Source of the DNA: Rhodoblastus sp.
GTDB taxonomy: Bacteria; Pseudomonadota; Alphaproteobacteria; Rhizobiales; Beijerinckiaceae
Direction: 5' to 3'
Assembly: GCF_019449565.1 (NCBI RefSeq)
Contig: NZ_JAGRPM010000024.1
Span: forward strand, 1-52,826
DNA: 52,826 nucleotides
Part shown: positions 44,054 through 52,826 of the stretch, one piece after another
Numbering within the stretch: the stretch's first letter is position 1
How the letters are laid out: each line of letters begins with the position of its first letter
Translations under genes and position numbers: made by a program
Notes under the pieces: model-generated
Database searches by the model: none
What the model saw: the letters and a program-made list of their open reading frames with translations, nothing else
What the model was told of the DNA's origin: nothing

Positions 44054-44306
44054 CGAAGCTTCCATCATTCAAATATCCAACATCGCGCCTCGTCGAACGC
44101 GCGGGTGGTCACTTTTTCTCTTATACGCCGCTCATTATCGCGGCGCCATACGCTATCAGTTGAGCGCGCCCGGCGGCTGAAACCCGCCTGACGGATTTTG
44201 CGCGCAAGCCCAACACACGTATTTGCCTCGGTTTTTTTAACTTTTGCGGGTTAAGCTTGGCTGTCCGCGACGCCATTGAGCGCGCGACGGGCTTGGGACG
44301 TTTCGA

Positions 44307-45278
44307 ATGGCCGATGAGAAACAGAATTCCGCCAAAGCGCTTGCGAAACAAAAGAAGAATAAGGCCATTAAACGGGCCGGCGTCACGCTGCTGCCCGCGT
44401 CTCCGATCGGCGTTTACCAGGACGGCGCTCCATTCGACCAGGTGCAATATCTGGAGGCCAAGCTGATCCTGAAGCCGGACAATTTTACCTCGGTCCAGGC
44501 CTTCCGGGATTTCGGCGCGATCGTGAAACGCACCGCCGAAGATCTCGGCGTCGGCTTCATCGAACATCCGGAAATGAATCTGCGGCCGGAAATCCGAGAG
44601 ATCGTTTTCGGCGACACGCCGGATTTCCGGCTCTACAACAATGCCTTCATCCTTCGCCGCCGCATCCGCTATGTCGACGGTTTTCCCGTGGGCGATCCAG
44701 AAATCGTCCTGAAATACCGGCACCCCGATGAGCGCGCCGCCACGGAGATGGACGTCCGGCCCAGTATCGATGGCAAATGCAAGATCAAGTTCAAGGCGGA
44801 GGCGCTGCCGCTCAAGGATCGGACCGGCGGCTACCGCATCCTGTTTTCGCATAATTGCCAGTTCGGACTGAGTCAGGCGCGCAAGCGCGACGGGTTGAGC
44901 ATGGGGACGCTGGCGAAGGTCTTCCCGGCGCTGCGACTCCTCGGCGGCGGCGACAAGGAGCGCATCCTGGTCGTGAACGAAGGGATCGTCGAGGAGGTGC
45001 TTCGCCCGCTGGGCACGCTCGATTTCGGCAAGGGCGTCGTGGCGAAATGCGATGTCTCGCTGTGGCGCACGCGCGGCGAGCACAAATCGCTGGTCGGCGA
45101 ATTCGCTTTCCAGGTAAAGTTTGGCAGCCGGGAGGCGGTCGCCGAAAAGCCCAAACGGCTCGCTGGCGCGTTCTACATGACCTTGCAGAAGGAAGTGGAG
45201 GACTGGCTGGCGCTGGGCGTGACGAAGACGGCGATGGTCTATCGTCTCAAAGGCAACGAGCCGCAAAGCCATGAGTGA
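44307..45278 (+). CDS. Uncharacterised protein with triphosphate-tunnel-like features
   Basis: A 323-residue soluble protein. After a basic N-terminus (ALAKQKKNKAIKRAG) come alternating strands with charged residues pointing one way: QYLEAKLILKPD near 47-58, FRLYNNAFILRRRIRYVDG near 107-125, EIVLKYRHPDER, KCKIKFKAEALP and LVGEFAFQVKFG. The 'ExK ... LRRR ... LKYR ... EFxxKF' order resembles CYTH/VTC tunnel enzymes acting on triphosphates or polyphosphate, but the canonical ExExK is incomplete (LEAK). I therefore leave the function open. Its last eight bases overlap the first chrA-type gene, so all three genes form one operon. Confidence 0.8.
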   Translation: MADEKQNSAKALAKQKKNKAIKRAGVTLLPASPIGVYQDGAPFDQVQYLEAKLILKPDNFTSVQAFRDFGAIVKRTAEDLGVGFIEHPEMNLRPEIREIVFGDTPDFRLYNNAFILRRRIRYVDGFPVGDPEIVLKYRHPDERAATEMDVRPSIDGKCKIKFKAEALPLKDRTGGYRILFSHNCQFGLSQARKRDGLSMGTLAKVFPALRLLGGGDKERILVVNEGIVEEVLRPLGTLDFGKGVVAKCDVSLWRTRGEHKSLVGEFAFQVKFGSREAVAEKPKRLAGAFYMTLQKEVEDWLALGVTKTAMVYRLKGNEPQSHE

Positions 45279-45855
45279 CATAGCGAAACAGGGCGCGGAG
45301 GCGGCGCCGGCCGTGTCGGTCGCGCGTATTTTCCGCGAGTTCCTGATCATCGGCGCTATCAGCTTCGGCGGCGCCGTGCCTTATCTACGCGGCCGGCTCG
45401 TGGAGACCGAAGGCTGGGTCGACGATAAGGAATTCGTCGAGATGCTGTCCATGAGCCAGACTCTGCCGGGGCTGAACGCGACCAATCTCGCGATTCTGGT
45501 CGGCCAGAAGCTGCGGGGCGCGCCGGGCGCGGCGGCGGCGATTGTGGGGATGTGCCTGCCAGGAGCCGCGCTCATGTATGTCGCCGGCATCCTGTATTGG
45601 CGTCACGGCGACCACGCCGCCTCAGCGGCAACCTTGAAGGGGGTCGCGGCGGCTGCCGTCGGACTGGCGCTGTTTACCGCGATCCAGCTCGGGCGGCGCT
45701 CGCTCGAAACCCGCGCCGATCTGGCATTCGTGGCGCTTACGGTCATCGCGGTGGATCGCTATCATGTGTCGGTGCTATGGGCGCTTCTTGGCGTGGGCCT
45801 GATCAGCATCCTGTGGCGTCATCCGCGCCGCGCAAAGTCGGCCGGGAGCCAATGA
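45271..45855 (+). CDS. chrA1: ChrA-type transporter, N-terminal-half protein
   Basis: A 194-residue membrane protein of the CHR family corresponding to one half of the duplicated ChrA. The family signature FLIIGAISFGGAVPYLRGRL near 24-43 and SMSQTLPGLNATNLAILVG near 61-79 are present; about five hydrophobic segments follow. Known CHR proteins export chromate or take up sulfate-like anions. Start codon overlaps the preceding gene by eight bases, stop codon overlaps the next by four. The pair is the 'short-chain CHR' arrangement, active only as a heterodimer in studied cases. Confidence 0.9.
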   Translation: MSDIAKQGAEAAPAVSVARIFREFLIIGAISFGGAVPYLRGRLVETEGWVDDKEFVEMLSMSQTLPGLNATNLAILVGQKLRGAPGAAAAIVGMCLPGAALMYVAGILYWRHGDHAASAATLKGVAAAAVGLALFTAIQLGRRSLETRADLAFVALTVIAVDRYHVSVLWALLGVGLISILWRHPRRAKSAGSQ

Positions 45856-46373
45856 GCCAGCTTCCCGCGCTGATCCGCGTTTTCGCCTATCTGTCCTTGC
45901 TGGCGGTGGGTGGAGGCATGGCCGCCTTTCCGGAGATGGAATATCTCAGCGTCGATGTGCACCACTGGCTCACCAAGGAACAGTTGATCCATCTCTATTC
46001 GATCGGCCAGATGGCGCCTGGGCCGAACATGATGATGATCGTCGCCATCGGCGATTGGGCGGCTGGCGCGCTCGGCGCGCTGGCGGTGCTGCTGGCGTTT
46101 TTTCTGCCGACGGCGCTGCTGACCTTCGCCGTCGGGCGCGGCTGGAAGCGGCTGGAATCATGGCCGTGGCGGGATTCGATCCAGGCAGGACTCGCGCCCG
46201 TGTCGATCGGCCTGCTGCTCGCCGGCTGCTATACGATGGCGAAGGGCGCGATCTTCGGCGTCGAAACCGCAGCCATCGCGGCGGGCGTGCTGCTGATCCT
46301 GCTGCAATACAAGATGAATCCGGCATTGCTCGTGGCGGCCAGCGCTGTCATTGGCTACCTCTCGTTCCGATAG
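45852..46373 (+). CDS. chrA2: ChrA-type transporter, C-terminal-half protein
   Basis: A 173-residue partner of the preceding protein. CHR signature LSLLAVGGGMAAFPEMEYLS near 14-33, then SIGQMAPGPNMMMIVAIGDW near 50-69, and further hydrophobic segments to the end. The opposite membrane orientation of the two halves is expected from the family. Start ATG 45852 overlaps the previous stop (ATGA). Whether chromate is the substrate cannot be decided from sequence. Confidence 0.9.
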   Translation: MSQLPALIRVFAYLSLLAVGGGMAAFPEMEYLSVDVHHWLTKEQLIHLYSIGQMAPGPNMMMIVAIGDWAAGALGALAVLLAFFLPTALLTFAVGRGWKRLESWPWRDSIQAGLAPVSIGLLLAGCYTMAKGAIFGVETAAIAAGVLLILLQYKMNPALLVAASAVIGYLSFR

Positions 46374-46430
46374 GCGCCCGAGGCTATCCGACATCGCGCG
46401 CGTCGCATGTTGTGCGCGGCGCGCGCGCCT

Positions 46431-49361
46431 TCAGCCCTTCGCCAAAACCCGCGTGAAAATGCGCCGGATTTCCTTGCGTTTGGCCGTCAGCTCCCTCTCC
46501 AGCAAGGCGAAATCGGGCAGGCCGATCGCGGTGGCGATGCGGCGCTTGACGCCTTCGGCGGCGTGACGGGGGTCCGCGCCCTCGTCCAGGGCCAGCCGCA
46601 GCCATTGGGTGACGCCGGAATAAAGCGCCAGCGCGCCAAGCAGGCTCTCCGCCGTCGCCGCATCGAGAAATCCGGCCTCGGCGGCGCCTTTCAGAATATC
46701 CGCCGTCGCCGAAGCCCGCAGCCCCGGCGCCTCGGCGCCATGGGCGAGCGTCAGATATTGCGCGATGAATTCGACATCGAGGAGGCCGCCCGAGGCGAGC
46801 TTGAGGTTCCAGGGATTGTCCTCGCCCTTTTCCTTGCCGATCAGCGCGCGCATGTCGCGCACAGCCTTGGCGAGCACAAAAAGGTCGCGCGGGTGGAAAA
46901 GCGTTTCGGCGATCAGTTGAGAGGCCTCGGCGGCGAGGCTGTCATCCCCCGCGATGGGCCGCGCCCGCGTCAGCGCCATATGCTCCCAGATTTCGGCCTC
47001 GGAGGCCTGATAGGACCGGAACGAGGCGATCTGCGTCGCCAGCGGCCCCTTGTTGCCCGAGGGCCGCAGCCTCATGTCCACCTCGAACAATTTGCCACGC
47101 CGGGTCGGCGCCGTCAGCGCCGCGATCAGCCGCTGGGTGAGGCGGGTGTAATAGACAATGGCGTGCAGGGGACGCGGGCCAATGGATTCGGCGCGCTCGG
47201 GGTCGAAATCGTAAAGCAGGACGAGGTCCAGGTCAGAGGTCGCCGTCAGTTCCCGCGAACCGAGCTTGCCGAGGCCGAGAACGACGCAACGCCCGCCCGG
47301 AACCTCGCCATGTTCAATCGCGAAATTGGCTTGCACCTGCGCCAGACAGGCGCGCGCGACGGCTTCGGCGAGCGCCGAATAGGCCCGCGCGGCCTGCTCC
47401 GGCTCGATCAGCTCCGCGAACAGCCGCAGGCCGATCATGAAATTCTCTTCGCTGGCGAAGACGCGGGCCGCATCGAGGAAGGGTTCGAGCCCCTGGTCGC
47501 CTTCATGGAAGCGGGCGAGGCGCCGCGAAAAATCCGCGACGTCCATCGGCGCGGCGGCCACGCCCCGATCAATGGCGACGTCGAGCACATGCGGGCTCTG
47601 CGCGATCACCTGCGCCAGACGCGGCGCCCCGCCAAGAATATCGGCGAAGAATTGCAGCATCGGCTCGTGCGACTTCAGCAATGCGAACAGCTCCGACGCG
47701 GCGGGCATGCGCGCCAGCGCGGCGTCAAAGGCCACCATGCAGGAATCGGCGTCGCCGGATTTAGAAAAGGCTTCGAGCAAAGCCGGGACGAGTTCGGTCA
47801 GGACTTCGCGGGCGCGGGCGCTGCGCACGGCCGGACGCCGACCAAAATGCCAGCCGCGCACGGTTTCGGCGGCCAGCCCCGGGTTGCGAAACCCCATGTC
47901 CCGCAGGGTTTCCAGCGTTTCGGGGTCGTCAGTCGCGCCGGTAAAGACCAGATTGCCCGCGCGCGTGTCGAGGCCCGGCGCATGTTCGAAAAGGCGCGCG
48001 TAATGTTTCTCGACGGCATGGAAATGCCGCAACAGATCGCGCGAAAAGCCCGCGACGCCGGGATAGCCGCAGAAGCGCGCGAAATGTTTCAGCGCCTCCT
48101 CGTCCTCGGGCATGCGCTGGGTCTGCTGATCGTTCAGCATTTGCAGCCGATGCTCGACCGCCCGCAGGTAAAGATAGGCGTCGGAAAGCTCGTCCGAGGC
48201 CTGCGGAGTGATCCAGTCGTCGGCGCAGAGCTGGCGCAGCATGTCCAGCGTCCGGGCGCCGCGCAAAAGCATGCGGCGCCCGCCGAAAATCAGTTGCTGG
48301 GTCTGCACGAAAAACTCGATCTCGCGGATGCCGCCGCGCCCCAGCTTCACGTCATGGCCGCCGACGGCGATCTCGGCATGGCCCTTGGCGGCGTGAATCT
48401 GCCGCTTCATCGCGTGGATATCGGCGATGGTCGCGTAATCGAAATATTTGCGCCAGATGAAGGCGGCCATTTCGCCGAGGAAGTCTAGGCCCAAAGCCAG
48501 GTCCCCGGCCACGGGGCGCGCCTTGATCATGGCGGCGCGCTCCCAATTCTGCCCAAGCGTCTCGTAATAATGGCGGGCGGCGTCGAGCGAGACAGCGGCG
48601 GCCGTCGAGCCGGGATCGGGCCGCAGGCGGAGATCGACCCGCAGCACATAGCCATCGCCGGTGCGCTCCTGCAGCAGCTTCACCAGATGCTGGACGATGC
48701 GCAGGGAATTGGCCTTGACCCCCGGCCCGGCGCCAAGGACGGGCGAGCGCGACTCATAAAACACGACAAGATCGACGTCAGAGGAATAGTTCAGCTCCAT
48801 CGCGCCATGCTTGCCGAGCGCCAGCACGACGAGGCCGCAGCCATGTTCCGGCTCGGCCGGATCGACCAGCGCCAGCTTGTCGCCGGAAAGCCGCAGGGCG
48901 ACGCGCAAACCCGTGGCGACGAAACGGTCTGCCGCGCGCGACAGCGCCTTGGTGGCGGCGACGACGTCCCACTCCCCCGCGAGATCGGCGAGCGCGACGA
49001 TGAGCGCTGTCTCCTGCTTCGCCTTGCGCAGCAGGCTCTTCGCCTGGGCCTCCGTGCAATCGGCGAGATTGCAGGCGGAAAGCCGGCGCAGCGCCTCGTC
49101 CAGCGCGGCTTCCGGGGATTGCTGGCGGATGCGCAGCAACCGTGCGGGATCGCGCCGCGCCAGGCCCCACAGGAATGGCGACTGGTCGGCGATCCCAACC
49201 AGAACCTCCTCCAGCAAGGGCCAGTCCGGCAAGGCGCGCAAAGCCGAGGAGCAATCCTCGCCCGCCGAGGCGAGCATCTCCGCGACCCGGACGCGCGCCA
49301 CCGTCAGCTTGACCGGACGGGGGCGAGACAAGGCGTTGGGCGTCTTTTTTATTGTTTTCAC
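46431..49361 (-). CDS. glnE: Glutamine synthetase adenylyltransferase/adenylyl-removing enzyme
   Basis: A 976-residue bifunctional enzyme that adenylylates and deadenylylates glutamine synthetase under control of PII. The N-terminal nucleotidyltransferase has NYSSDVDLVVFYE near 190 (removing activity), followed by LRLRPDPGSTAAAVSLDAA; the C-terminal one has TATSDLDLVLLYDFD near 707 (adenylylating activity) followed by DMRLRPSGNKGPLA. Both GSxxDxDL-type sites are intact. Start is GTG at 49359-49361, overlapping the kinase stop as GTGA. Length is normal. Coupling to a sensor kinase is a recurring order in Hyphomicrobiales. Confidence 0.95.
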   Translation of the reverse strand: MKTIKKTPNALSRPRPVKLTVARVRVAEMLASAGEDCSSALRALPDWPLLEEVLVGIADQSPFLWGLARRDPARLLRIRQQSPEAALDEALRRLSACNLADCTEAQAKSLLRKAKQETALIVALADLAGEWDVVAATKALSRAADRFVATGLRVALRLSGDKLALVDPAEPEHGCGLVVLALGKHGAMELNYSSDVDLVVFYESRSPVLGAGPGVKANSLRIVQHLVKLLQERTGDGYVLRVDLRLRPDPGSTAAAVSLDAARHYYETLGQNWERAAMIKARPVAGDLALGLDFLGEMAAFIWRKYFDYATIADIHAMKRQIHAAKGHAEIAVGGHDVKLGRGGIREIEFFVQTQQLIFGGRRMLLRGARTLDMLRQLCADDWITPQASDELSDAYLYLRAVEHRLQMLNDQQTQRMPEDEEALKHFARFCGYPGVAGFSRDLLRHFHAVEKHYARLFEHAPGLDTRAGNLVFTGATDDPETLETLRDMGFRNPGLAAETVRGWHFGRRPAVRSARAREVLTELVPALLEAFSKSGDADSCMVAFDAALARMPAASELFALLKSHEPMLQFFADILGGAPRLAQVIAQSPHVLDVAIDRGVAAAPMDVADFSRRLARFHEGDQGLEPFLDAARVFASEENFMIGLRLFAELIEPEQAARAYSALAEAVARACLAQVQANFAIEHGEVPGGRCVVLGLGKLGSRELTATSDLDLVLLYDFDPERAESIGPRPLHAIVYYTRLTQRLIAALTAPTRRGKLFEVDMRLRPSGNKGPLATQIASFRSYQASEAEIWEHMALTRARPIAGDDSLAAEASQLIAETLFHPRDLFVLAKAVRDMRALIGKEKGEDNPWNLKLASGGLLDVEFIAQYLTLAHGAEAPGLRASATADILKGAAEAGFLDAATAESLLGALALYSGVTQWLRLALDEGADPRHAAEGVKRRIATAIGLPDFALLERELTAKRKEIRRIFTRVLAKG

Positions 49362-50806
49362 GACGCGCTCCCCTCCCTGCGACGTGGCAGCGCCAGCACG
49401 ACGCGCAGGCCCGGCGCATTGTCCTCGACGCGCAAGGCGCCCTCATGAAGCCGCGCGACGGCGACGGCGAGCGAGAGGCCGAGGCCGGAGCCCGGCCTTG
49501 TGCGGGAGGCCTCCAACCTCACGAAACGCTCCAGCACCCGCGCGCGTTCCTCGGCGGGAATCCCTGGCCCGCGATCGGCGACAGAGATCTCCACCTTGTC
49601 GTCGGCGATCGCCACCGAGACGCAGACTTCGGCGGCGGCGCCGGGAAGCTCGGGCGCGCCATATTTCAGGGCGTTGTCGATCAGATTGGCGAGCGCCTGC
49701 CCGATCAGCTCGCGCTGGCCGCGAATCGGCGCCGGGCTTACGGCCTCAACGCTCAGGGCCACGCCCTTTTCCTCCGCCGCCGGCTCGTAAAGCTCGACCA
49801 TGTCGCTGACCAGCTCCGCGGCGTCGAGATCGGTGAAATTCTCGCGCGAGGATTGCGATTCGGCGCGGGCGATCATCAGCAGGGCGTTAAAAATGCGGAT
49901 CAGGTCGTCGGATTCCTCGATCACCTGCTCCAGCGCGGCGCGGCAGCCGGCCTCGCCACTGTCGATCTGCAAGGCCTGCTCCGCATTGTTGCGCAGCCGG
50001 GTCAAAGGCGTGCGCAGATCATGGGCGATATTATCCGACACCTGCCTTATGCCCTCCATCAGGCTGGCGATGCGGTCGAGCATGGCGTTGAGATTGCGCG
50101 CCAGACGGTCCAACTCGTCATTGGCGCCCGATAGTGGCAGGCGGCCCTTGAGGTCTTCCTCCAGCAAAGTCGCCGCCTTGGCGCTCATGGCGTCCACCCG
50201 CCGCAACAGGCGGCGCGCGACGAACAACCCGCCGAATGTGGCGATCACAAGCAGCCACAGCAATGAGGTGAACAGGGCCGAGCCAAGAATGTGGCGCAGC
50301 CTTTCGCGGTCTTCGAGATCATGGCCAATCAGCAGGCGAAAGTTGCCGGGCAGCTTGAAAACGCGGGCGATGGCCCTACGCGGGATGTTGGGCTCGCCGA
50401 GGCGCTCATAGGTCGTCTCGACAGCGGCGGGCTGGTCGAACACGCCGGCGGGCAGGTCGATCACATTGCCGGCGACGGCGACGCCATTAGGCGCGGCGAC
50501 GAGATAGATCGAGGCGCCGGGCGCCCGCGAGCGGCGCTCGACGACCGCGACCAGCTGATTAAGCCCGCCGTCCGCATATTGGTCAGCCAGCCCCTTGATC
50601 TCGGCGTCGATGGTCTGGCGCATCTGGTCATTGATCAATTCGCGGACATTTTCGCCGACATGTTCCAGCACGAGGGTGAAGCCGAGGCCGACGATGACGA
50701 AATAGGCGATGGCCAGCTTGAAGGCGGTGGTGCGGAAAAGCCGCCCCCAGCTCTTGATTCGCGCGCAACCGCGCAAAAAGCCGCGCCAGACCCTCGCCAA
50801 TTTCAT
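49358..50806 (-). CDS. Sensor histidine kinase coupled to glnE
   Basis: A 482-residue membrane kinase. Transmembrane helix one near 27-47 (FKLAIAYFVIVGLGFTLVL), periplasmic domain of about 120 residues, helix two near 172-191 (SLLWLLVIATFGGLFVA), HAMP, phospho-acceptor His in DNIAHDLRTPLTRLRNN near 262, and ATP boxes NLIDNALKYG, VADRGPGIP and SGLGLSLAVAV. Start ATG 50804-50806 agrees with the family; the much longer open frame beyond it is antisense to ftsK. In relatives a response regulator gene precedes this kinase; here the upstream neighbour is divergent ftsK, so the regulator must be elsewhere. Confidence 0.92.
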   Translation of the reverse strand: MKLARVWRGFLRGCARIKSWGRLFRTTAFKLAIAYFVIVGLGFTLVLEHVGENVRELINDQMRQTIDAEIKGLADQYADGGLNQLVAVVERRSRAPGASIYLVAAPNGVAVAGNVIDLPAGVFDQPAAVETTYERLGEPNIPRRAIARVFKLPGNFRLLIGHDLEDRERLRHILGSALFTSLLWLLVIATFGGLFVARRLLRRVDAMSAKAATLLEEDLKGRLPLSGANDELDRLARNLNAMLDRIASLMEGIRQVSDNIAHDLRTPLTRLRNNAEQALQIDSGEAGCRAALEQVIEESDDLIRIFNALLMIARAESQSSRENFTDLDAAELVSDMVELYEPAAEEKGVALSVEAVSPAPIRGQRELIGQALANLIDNALKYGAPELPGAAAEVCVSVAIADDKVEISVADRGPGIPAEERARVLERFVRLEASRTRPGSGLGLSLAVAVARLHEGALRVEDNAPGLRVVLALPRRREGSAS

Positions 50807-51052
50807 CGAATCCCGTCCCTCGCGGCCTTTGCAGCGCCTTGTCCGAGGCACAATCCGCGATCCGCGAGCGGCTCGCAAGTTACCGATTGGCAAGGCGCCG
50901 AAAGGCCATGCGTGAAGGCGCGCAAGTCGCCCGCTCCGAAACCGGGCGTTAACCGTGAAGGCCCCATTCTCGCAGCCGAAACGCCCCCGAAGTTGCTCTA
51001 AGGATTCGTCCTGGCGGCGGGCGTCGTACTGCGTATTCAAGGCGATGCCTGC

Positions 51053-52826
51053 ATGCTGATGACACTCGACCAATGGCTGGCCCGCTTTTTCGGCGCCGGC
51101 CGTCGCGCCGACCGCCCGGCGCCTCTCTCTCAACGCGCCTCCTTCGGTCTCGACGGCATGGAGATGCGCCAGATCGACGCCAATTTCGAATTGCAGGAAT
51201 GGGACGAGGAGCCTGAGTCGGAGCCCTCGCCCTATCGTCCCCATTTCCGCCGCCCGCGCGCCGTCTTCGTCGATTCGAGCCAGGATTTTGCGCCGCGCGC
51301 GCCGGTCGCCCTGCCCCCCGCCGAGTGGGCACCGCCCGCGCCGCCGGAGCCGGACTATCCGCCGCAACATTTCATCCCCGCCGAACAGGATGAGCGCGTC
51401 CGGCTTGAGGCCATGGCCGCGCAAAAGTCGCGCGAGATACTCGCCGCCGCCCAGTTCGAGCCGCAGTTCCAGTCCGACATCGTCGTCGCCTCGCCGCAGG
51501 AAGGCCCCGCGCCGAAATTCTGGCGCGCCGACCAGCCGAACGTGCGCTTCACCCGCACGCCCGAAGCCTCCATCGCCCGCCGCCTCGCCGAGGAGGAGGC
51601 GCAGCGCCGCGCCGCCGAGGAAGAATCCCGCCGCATTGAGGAGGAGGCCCGCCTCAAGGCCGAAGAACAGACGCGCCGCCTCGAAGAGACCCGCCTCGCC
51701 CAGTCCCACGCCATCAACGCCCCCAAGCCGCGCGTGCGCTACGCCCGCACGCCCGACCGCGTGATGCAGGAACGCAATGGGGTGAAGCCCCAGCCCGAGC
51801 CGGAAAAGGCGCCTGAGATCGCCGCGCCCGAGGCCGCTGAATCGCTTTCGCCGGCGACGCTCGCCCCGGTTTCCGTCGCCCCGCCCGTTCCGGCCCAGAA
51901 CCTGACTGGCTTCGGCGCCTTCGGGGCCATGGGCGCGCGCTTCACCTTCAGCGTCGGCTTCGGCGGCATCTCCGCCCCCGCGCCCGCCCCTGCGTCCGTT
52001 CAGGCTCCCGCCGCGCCCGAGCCTGTCGCCGCAGCCCCGATCGCCGCAGAAACTGAGAAACCTGCGAAAATGCGCCTGCGCGTAAAAGCCGTGGCCGCGC
52101 CGCTCGAAGCCGCGCCCGAGCCCGTCCGGGTGGCGCCGGAGCCCAACGAACCGGCCAGGACCATCAGGCGGGTCAAGCCCGCCAATGGCTTCCTCGAACG
52201 GCTCGATTTCGACGCGACGCAATATGAGCCGCTTTCGGTCGAAACCTTGGCCATGCCGCCGGTCCAGCCCGTCGAGGAAGAGCCGGAAGACCAGCTTGAG
52301 GTCAACGCCGACGCGCTCGAAAAGACTCTGGAAGATTTCGGCGTGCGCGGCGACGTGCTCAACGCCCATCCCGGCCCTGTGGTGACGCTGTACGAGTTCG
52401 AACCCGCGCCGGGCATCAAGTCGTCGCGGGTGATTGGCCTCGCGGACGATATCGCGCGCTCCATGTCGGCGGTCTCCGCCCGCGTGGCGGTGGTGCCGGG
52501 GCGCAACGCCATCGGCATCGAGCTGCCCAATCCGCGCCGGGAGACCGTTTACCTGCGCGAATTGTTCGCCTCGCCCGATTTCGCCGAGACCAAGCACAAG
52601 CTCGCCATCGCGCTCGGCAAGACCATCGGCGGCGAGCCGGTCATCGTCGATCTCGCCAAAATGCCCCATCTGCTCGTCGCCGGAACCACCGGCTCCGGCA
52701 AGTCCGTCGCCATCAACACCATGATCCTCTCGCTCTTGTATCGGCTCAAGCCGCAGGAGTGCCGGCTCATCATGGTCGATCCCAAAATGCTGGAGCTGTC
52801 CGTCTATGACGGCATTCCGCACCTCC
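51053..52826 (+). CDS. ftsK: DNA translocase FtsK, 5' part (runs off the window)
   Basis: The first 591 residues of an FtsK/SpoIIIE ATPase that pumps chromosomal DNA at division. No transmembrane helices appear in the N-terminus ([18 protein letters not shown]): residues 1-420 are a Pro/Ala-rich linker with a charged helix near 178-215 ([17 protein letters not shown]). The motor's alpha domain begins near 425 ([14 protein letters not shown]), the Walker A is [13 protein letters not shown] near 541-553, and [17 protein letters not shown] ends the fragment. The frame remains open at the edge. Soluble FtsK forms exist beside the membrane-bound one in some rhizobia. ATG at 51053 or 51059. Confidence 0.92.
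   Translation, partial: MLMTLDQWLARFFGAGRRADRPAPLSQRASFGLDGMEMRQIDANFELQEWDEEPESEPSPYRPHFRRPRAVFVDSSQDFAPRAPVALPPAEWAPPAPPEPDYPPQHFIPAEQDERVRLEAMAAQKSREILAAAQFEPQFQSDIVVASPQEGPAPKFWRADQPNVRFTRTPEASIARRLAEEEAQRRAAEEESRRIEEEARLKAEEQTRRLEETRLAQSHAINAPKPRVRYARTPDRVMQERNGVKPQPEPEKAPEIAAPEAAESLSPATLAPVSVAPPVPAQNLTGFGAFGAMGARFTFSVGFGGISAPAPAPASVQAPAAPEPVAAAPIAAETEKPAKMRLRVKAVAAPLEAAPEPVRVAPEPNEPARTIRRVKPANGFLERLDFDATQYEPLSVETLAMPPVQPVEEEPEDQLEVNADALEKTLEDFGVRGDVLNAHPGPVVTLYEFEPAPGIKSSRVIGLADDIARSMSAVSARVAVVPGRNAIGIELPNPRRETVYLRELFASPDFAETKHKLAIALGKTIGGEPVIVDLAKMPHLLVAGTTGSGKSVAINTMILSLLYRLKPQECRLIMVDPKMLELSVYDGIPHL

Noticed and set aside
46407..48488. Rightward 693-codon open frame opposite glnE
   Set aside because: Arises from high GC at third positions of glnE; Arg/Gly/Ala-rich with no recognisable domain.
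50807..52822. Leftward extension of the glnE-linked kinase frame to over 1100 codons
   Set aside because: The extension is antisense to ftsK, which has a Walker A and motor domain; the kinase has a proper start at 50806.

Overview
The window looks like chromosomal DNA of an alphaproteobacterium of the order Hyphomicrobiales (Rhizobiales), plausibly the Beijerinckiaceae/Methylocystaceae side. Reasons: GC-rich coding with strong third-position GC; a CcrM-type GANTC methyltransferase; a MucR/Ros regulator; DUF2336, DUF1491, DUF4167 and DUF6481 proteins; a B12-dependent methylmalonyl-CoA mutase; and a sensor kinase translationally coupled to glnE. I found no rRNA, tRNA, CRISPR array, insertion sequence or integrase. 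The family-level placement is inference.

Layout. 1-3230 is a worn accessory patch with lower GC: a gene tail cut by the window edge, a truncated family-92/2-like glycosyltransferase, a GT61 glycosyltransferase, a FkbM methyltransferase and two gene remnants, abutting ccrM (3233-4435). 4436-9601 is housekeeping: a NUDIX hydrolase, a Pit phosphate transporter and its DUF47 partner behind a three-unit Pho box, and an archaeal/eukaryotic-type prolyl-tRNA synthetase. 9663-10634 is an AT-richer orphan gene with a DUF4347-like His/Cys core and an unknown C-terminal domain. 10943-21138 holds a zinc alcohol dehydrogenase, PPK2, a transglutaminase-like protein, a 17-kDa-antigen-like lipoprotein, a PepSY/response regulator/sensor kinase operon of PhoPQ/FeuPQ type, a DUF1214/DUF1254 pair, DUF2336 and DUF1491. 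21417-31393 is a cluster of small stress-type proteins (CsbD, tiny membrane proteins, LTXXQ, a CCC1/VIT transporter, an eRF1-like protein) that ends in a lone receiver and a 1450-residue CheB-CheR-PAS-kinase-REC-REC-LuxR protein. 31535-35288 carries a PleC/DivJ-type kinase coupled to a peptidoglycan-binding protein, and mucR. 35818-46373 carries oligopeptidase B, an E/P-rich membrane protein, Fe superoxide dismutase, an overlapping scpA-GNAT-GT61 operon and an unknown tunnel-like protein overlapping a split chromate-type transporter. 46431-52826 has a sensor kinase-glnE operon divergent from an ftsK that runs off the window.

How the genes work together. Many neighbours overlap by 4-8 bases (pit/NUDIX, DUF1214/DUF1254, scpA/GNAT/GT61, unknown/chrA/chrA, kinase/glnE, kinase/peptidoglycan-binding protein), so translational coupling is common here. 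Regulatory content is high: three membrane kinases, one giant fused phosphorelay, one receiver, one OmpR-type regulator and MucR. The most unusual items are the giant fused signalling protein with its divergent lone receiver, the DUF4347-like orphan, and a MucR lacking two of its four zinc ligands.
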